The notes under the pieces: generated by a model
The model's database searches: none
What the model was told of the DNA's origin: nothing
Seen by the model: the letters and a program-made list of their open reading frames with translations, nothing else
Translations under genes and position numbers: made by a program
Assembly: GCA_035256085.1 (NCBI GenBank)
Contig: DATEYP010000023.1
Location: forward strand, 1 to 8,577
Length of the DNA: 8,577 nt
Source of the DNA: UBA6901 sp035256085
Lineage (GTDB): Bacteria > Pseudomonadota > Gammaproteobacteria > Acidiferrobacterales > UBA6901
Direction of reading: 5' to 3'
Shown: piece after piece, positions 5,299-8,577 of the stretch
How positions within the stretch are numbered: position 1 is the stretch's first letter
How the letters are laid out: each line of letters opens with the position of its first letter

Positions 5299-6438
5299 AT
5301 GATAGCCATTCAAATTGCGCGGTTGGAGATCGTGACGGAAACGGCAGCTGCGCCGGCATCCGTCACAGTGCGCTGCGCAGGGGCGTGGACGGTGCAGGGT
5401 GTAGCCCCCGTCGAACAGCGACTGACCGCCCTTTCCCTTCCCCCCGCCAGCGAATTGGTGTTCGATATTTCAGCGGTATCCGCACTGGATACGGCGGGCG
5501 CGTGGCTGTTACACCGCACGATCCGCGCAGTGGAACAGCGCGGGACGACAACCCGGATCAGCGGTTTAAAACCCGAGTTCGACACCTTGCTGCAGTTGAT
5601 TGCGGCGCGCGCCGAGGTGGTGCAACCGGTTGAGCCGGTCAAGGCCGGCCTTTTGGCAAGCATCGGACTACAGGCCTGGCGCAGCCTGTTCGGCTTCTCT
5701 GGCATGCTCGCGTTTATCGGGGAAAGCGCCGTTACTTTTCTGCGCTCGCTTATTCAGCCGCGCCGTATCCGGTGGCGGCCCGTCCTCCACAATCTGCAAA
5801 CCGCCGGGTTCGAGGCGCTGCCGATCACTGGCCTGCTGTCATTTCTGATGGGGGTGGTGATCGCCTATCAGGGCGCCGATCAGCTGCAGCGCTTCGGCGC
5901 CAATATTTTCATTGCCGATCTGGTCGGGCTGTCGATGCTGCGCGAGCTGTCCCCGCTGCTGACCGCCATTATTGTCGCGGGCCGGTCCGGCTCCGCCTAC
6001 GCGGCGCAAATCGGTACCATGAAGATCAACGAGGAGATCGATGCGCTGCGCACCATCGGCATCGGGCCGCAGGAACTCCTGGTGCAACCAAAGATTGTTG
6101 CATTAGTCATCGCATTACCGTTGTTGACAGTGTATGCCGATGTGGCCGGCGTGCTGGGCGGCATGCTCATGGCGAACTCCATGCTGGATATCAGCTACCG
6201 CGTTTTCCTCGACCGCCTCGAAGATGCGCTCAGCCTGTCTTCCTTCCTGACCGGCATAATCAAGGCACCGGTGTTTGCCGTGATCATCGCGCTGGTTGGA
6301 TGTTATCAGGGATTCCAGGCAAGCGGCAGCGCCGACAGCGTCGGCCGGCAGACGACGGTGAGCGTGGTGCAGTCGATCTTTCTGGTGATTGTGGCCGATG
6401 CGCTGTTTTCCGTGATTTTCAACTGGCTTGACCTGTGA
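5299..6438 (+). CDS. mlaE: MlaE-family ABC permease with N-terminal STAS (MlaB-like) domain
   Basis: A 379-residue fusion. Residues about 20-105 form a STAS domain, with LVFDISAVSALDTAGAWLL (53-71) carrying the D-T-A-G turn seen in MlaB. Residues about 125-379 are the MlaE permease, with hydrophobic segments near 174-190, 219-229, 265-292, 319-337 and 356-376. The conserved ELSPLLTAIIVAGRSGSAYA stretch (216-235) leads into GTMKINEEIDAL (239-250), the coupling-helix region, and GCYQGF (334-339) follows. In E. coli MlaB is a separate subunit that binds and stabilises the ATPase; here it is fused, so no separate mlaB is needed. It forms the membrane dimer of a phospholipid transporter. The ATG at 5299 has only a weak upstream site (ggcaag). 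An in-frame TTG at 5200 would add 33 non-conserved residues and was not chosen. The stop overlaps the ATPase gene by 4 bases. Confidence 0.92.
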   Translation: MIAIQIARLEIVTETAAAPASVTVRCAGAWTVQGVAPVEQRLTALSLPPASELVFDISAVSALDTAGAWLLHRTIRAVEQRGTTTRISGLKPEFDTLLQLIAARAEVVQPVEPVKAGLLASIGLQAWRSLFGFSGMLAFIGESAVTFLRSLIQPRRIRWRPVLHNLQTAGFEALPITGLLSFLMGVVIAYQGADQLQRFGANIFIADLVGLSMLRELSPLLTAIIVAGRSGSAYAAQIGTMKINEEIDALRTIGIGPQELLVQPKIVALVIALPLLTVYADVAGVLGGMLMANSMLDISYRVFLDRLEDALSLSSFLTGIIKAPVFAVIIALVGCYQGFQASGSADSVGRQTTVSVVQSIFLVIVADALFSVIFNWLDL

Positions 6439-7238
6439 GCGCCGCGATGAAAAAGCCGCGGATAAACAGCAATATTATCGATATCCGCAACCTGCACACG
6501 CGCTACGGAAAAGCCGTGGTGCATGAAGACGTCAGCCTGACGGTGCGGCCGGGCGAGATATTCTCACTGGTCGGCGGCAGCGGCTGCGGCAAGTCCACGT
6601 TGCTGCGCGCCATCATCATGTTGCTGCAACCGGTAGCGGGTTCGATCCGGGTGTTCGGCCAGGAAGTCATCGGCCTGAACGACGAGAACGCACTGCCGCT
6701 GCGGCGTCGCTGGGGCGTGATGTTTGAGCGTGGCGCGCTGTTCAGTTCGCTGACGGTGGCGGAGAACGTCGGCATGGTGTTGCGCGAGCATACGCATCTC
6801 AGCGCAGCGCTGATCAACGAGGTCGTGGCGCTGAAAATTGCACTCACCGGCCTGCCCGCCGACGCCGGCGCCAAGTACCCGAACGAACTGAGCGGCGGGA
6901 TGCGCAAGCGCGCGGCACTGGCGCGTGCCATTGCGCTTGACCCGGAACTGCTGTTTCTCGACGAACCGACCGCAGGGCTCGACCCGCTCAGCGCTAGCGG
7001 CATCGACGAACTGGTAAAAAGTTTGCGTGATGTGCTTGGGCTGACCATAATGATGGTGACGCACGACCTCGACCTGCTGTGGCGAACGGCAGACCGGGTC
7101 GCCGTGCTGGACAAGGGGCATATCCTGGGCATTGGCAGCATGACAGAGCTTTCCAAACTGGATCATCCGCTGGTCCGCGAATATTTCTACGGGCCGCGCG
7201 GACGCGCCGCGCGTGAACAGGCATGGAAGAAAAAGTAA
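6435..7238 (+). CDS. mlaF: MlaF-type ABC transporter ATP-binding protein
   Basis: A 267-residue ABC ATPase with Walker A GGSGCGKST (47-55), signature LSGGMRKRAALARA (151-164), Walker B LLFLDEPTAGLDP (171-183, catalytic E176), and H-loop VTHD (H209). The MRKR after the signature and FERGALFSSLTVAENV (96-111) are typical of the MlaF/Mce-ATPase branch. It hydrolyses ATP on the cytoplasmic face to drive lipid movement through the MlaE dimer. At the Q-loop position, where MlaF has MLFQSGALF, this protein reads VMFERGALF: E97 replaces the usual Q. The start is taken as GTG 6435, giving the 4-base GTGA overlap with the permease stop. ATG 6447 is an alternative that loses four unconserved residues; neither has a clear ribosome-binding site, consistent with coupling. 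It overlaps the next gene by 16 bases. Confidence 0.93.
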   Translation: MSAAMKKPRINSNIIDIRNLHTRYGKAVVHEDVSLTVRPGEIFSLVGGSGCGKSTLLRAIIMLLQPVAGSIRVFGQEVIGLNDENALPLRRRWGVMFERGALFSSLTVAENVGMVLREHTHLSAALINEVVALKIALTGLPADAGAKYPNELSGGMRKRAALARAIALDPELLFLDEPTAGLDPLSASGIDELVKSLRDVLGLTIMMVTHDLDLLWRTADRVAVLDKGHILGIGSMTELSKLDHPLVREYFYGPRGRAAREQAWKKK

Positions 7239-7966
7239 ATTTTGCCGTGGTCGGGGTGTTCGTGCTGGTGCTTGGCACCGCGCTTATCGGTGGCGTGCTG
7301 TGGCTGAGTAGCGGCGGGTCGTATGGCAGATCCTATGACGTCTATCAAACTTACATGAAGGAATCGGTCGCGGGACTGAACCTGAATGCGTCGGTGCGCT
7401 ACCGGGGTGTCGAGGTAGGCCATGTGCAACAAATTGCACTCGCGCCGGGCAATGTCGAACAGGTGCAGCTGACGCTGGCCATCGAGAGTGGCACGCCCAT
7501 CAAGGTGGATACTGTGGCTGTACTCTCGACGCAGGGCCTGACCGGCATCGCCTTTGTCGAGCTGCTGGGAGGCAGCCGCGATGCGCCTGTGCTGCAAGCG
7601 AAGAACGGTGAGTCCTATCCGGTGATCAACACCGGGCCTTCGCTGATGGTGCGGCTCGACGAGAGCCTGGTTGATGCGACGCGCATCTTGAAAAACGCCG
7701 CGCGCCTCAGTGAAGAACTGCCACAGCTCAGCCAACGCATAAACCGCAGCGCCGATATCTTCGACAGCATGTCAAACGAGCTTGCCCACGCCGGCAAGAG
7801 CGCCAGCCTGAAATTTACCAGTGAAACACTGCCGGAGGTGCGCCAGTTGGTGATGGAATTGCGTGACGTGACTGCGTCACTGCGGCGCTTCGGCAATCAG
7901 CTGGAACAAAATCCCAGCATCCTGCTGTACGGTAAACCGGCAGAAAAGCGCGGACCCGGAGAATGA
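7223..7966 (+). CDS. mlaD: MlaD-type MCE-domain substrate-binding protein
   Basis: A 247-residue protein with one N-terminal membrane anchor (about 7-29) and an MCE domain (about 38-118, with SVAGLNLNASVRYRGVEVG and LSTQGLTGIAFVEL). A helical, polar C-terminal region (about 145-235) follows, with possible amphipathic or coiled segments (SEELPQLSQRI, LPEVRQLVMELRDVTASLRRF). MCE proteins form hexameric rings on the periplasmic face that hold phospholipid and connect to the MlaE-MlaF core. It is longer than E. coli MlaD (183 residues) because of the C-terminal helices, resembling MCE proteins whose tails may form a needle or contact a lipoprotein. The ATG at 7223 lies within the ATPase gene (16-base overlap), with acagg just upstream. 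Four-gene coupling and a following lipoprotein support one complex. Confidence 0.9.
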   Translation: MEEKVNFAVVGVFVLVLGTALIGGVLWLSSGGSYGRSYDVYQTYMKESVAGLNLNASVRYRGVEVGHVQQIALAPGNVEQVQLTLAIESGTPIKVDTVAVLSTQGLTGIAFVELLGGSRDAPVLQAKNGESYPVINTGPSLMVRLDESLVDATRILKNAARLSEELPQLSQRINRSADIFDSMSNELAHAGKSASLKFTSETLPEVRQLVMELRDVTASLRRFGNQLEQNPSILLYGKPAEKRGPGE

Positions 7967-8577
7967 TCTTGCCGATGGGTACAATGACCGTGATCAACGC
8001 ACACTCGCGAATCCCATGCCGGGCTTTTCCGGTGCTGACGTCTGTCCTGCTGCTTGCCGGTTGCACCGGCTTAACTGCGCAGCCAGTGACCAGCCAGACA
8101 ATCTATGTGCTGGAGGCGAAACGTGCAACGATGCCAGCGCAGGTCAAGCGCGATATTGTATTGGCGGTCAGCGAACCACAGACAAGACCTGGTTTTGACA
8201 CGCCCCAGATGGCTTACGTGCAACAACCGCACGAGTTGAATTACTTCGTCACCAGTCGCTGGGCAGACACGCCTGCGCGAATGCTGGAGCCGCTGCTGAT
8301 ACAGGCAATGGAACAAACGGGCAGTTTTCGGGCCGTCGTGCAGAGGCCGGGTGCGGTTCCCGCCGATATCCGGCTCGATACTGAACTGATTCGCCTGCAG
8401 CAAGATTTCGTGACGCGACCCAGTCGGGTCCAGCTTACGCTGCGCGCGCAACTGATCGACGTGCGCGGCGAACGGGTACTGGCCGTGAAGCAATTCGATG
8501 AATCCGAGAATGCCGCCAGCGACAACGCCTATGGCGGCGTCACCGCCGCGAACCGGGCGCTGCAACGGATGCTGGAT
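7963..8577 (+). CDS. ABC-type transport auxiliary lipoprotein (PqiC/ABC_trans_aux family), 3' end outside window
   Basis: An open frame of 205 codons runs to the window end without a stop, so the C-terminus is missing. It has a lipoprotein signal with lipobox LLAGC (Cys codon at 8062), then TIYVLEAKR, PQMAYVQQPHELNYFVTSRWADTPARML, an RLDTELIRLQQDF strand, VQLTLRAQLID and an AYGGVTAANRALQRML helix. This is the pattern of the PqiC-like auxiliary lipoproteins found with MCE transporters. It is probably anchored in the outer membrane, where it would receive or dock the MCE protein. The ATG at 7963 overlaps the MlaD stop (ATGA), matching the coupling used throughout the operon. ATG 7984 gives a more typical 26-residue signal and is an equally good start. 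No MlaC-like soluble carrier is present before the window ends. Confidence 0.88.
   Translation, partial: MILPMGTMTVINAHSRIPCRAFPVLTSVLLLAGCTGLTAQPVTSQTIYVLEAKRATMPAQVKRDIVLAVSEPQTRPGFDTPQMAYVQQPHELNYFVTSRWADTPARMLEPLLIQAMEQTGSFRAVVQRPGAVPADIRLDTELIRLQQDFVTRPSRVQLTLRAQLIDVRGERVLAVKQFDESENAASDNAYGGVTAANRALQRMLD

Noticed and set aside
5772..6431. 219-codon plus-strand frame inside the permease gene in another phase
   Set aside because: An Arg/Ala/His-rich shadow of the permease frame, which itself has the MlaE motifs.

Overview
The window is GC-rich DNA from a Gram-negative bacterium, most likely a gamma- or betaproteobacterium. The evidence is an outer-membrane lipid-trafficking (Mla/MCE-type) operon with a lipoprotein partner, a cyclopropane-fatty-acid-synthase-type enzyme, a DUF3617 periplasmic protein and an AmmeMemoRadiSam locus. 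No rRNA, tRNA, CRISPR array, integrase or transposase gene is visible. Genes are tightly packed and often overlap by 4-22 bases.

Left part (1-1099, minus strand): an AmmeMemoRadiSam locus, with a complete Memo-like protein (component B, 281-1099) overlapping by 11 bases the start of an AMMECR1-domain protein (component A, start 291). Component A is broken. Its N-terminal third reads on the minus strand to about 127-139. The next part of the same protein then appears on the plus strand from 139 back to the window edge. This is a fold-back or inversion junction, either an amplification/assembly chimera near a contig end or a genuine small inversion.

Centre-left (1100-2354): a divergent promoter region with a dyad and a single plus-strand gene for a secreted DUF3617 protein (1261-1701). 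About 650 bases without a gene follow. They hold two copies, about 87% identical by eye over 159 bases, of a non-coding palindromic element. Each copy has a core of exactly 132 bases with 20-base perfect terminal inverted repeats whose arms are built from 10-bp repeated units. The first copy begins at the DUF3617 stop codon.

Centre (2355-4810, minus strand): a two-gene operon of a CFA-synthase-family methyltransferase and a geranylgeranyl-reductase-family flavoprotein, overlapping by 22 bases. Together they probably methylate or cyclopropanate and reduce unsaturated lipid chains. The product cannot be told from sequence.

Right (4811-8577): a divergent intergenic region of about 490 bases carrying an FNR/CRP-like box (5079-5092), then a plus-strand operon of STAS-MlaE permease fusion, MlaF ATPase, MlaD/MCE protein and a PqiC-type (ABC_trans_aux) lipoprotein that runs off the window end. 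This is an inner-membrane ABC complex with a periplasmic MCE ring and an outer-membrane-side lipoprotein for phospholipid transport. The adjacent divergent operons thus concern, respectively, modification and transport of membrane lipids.
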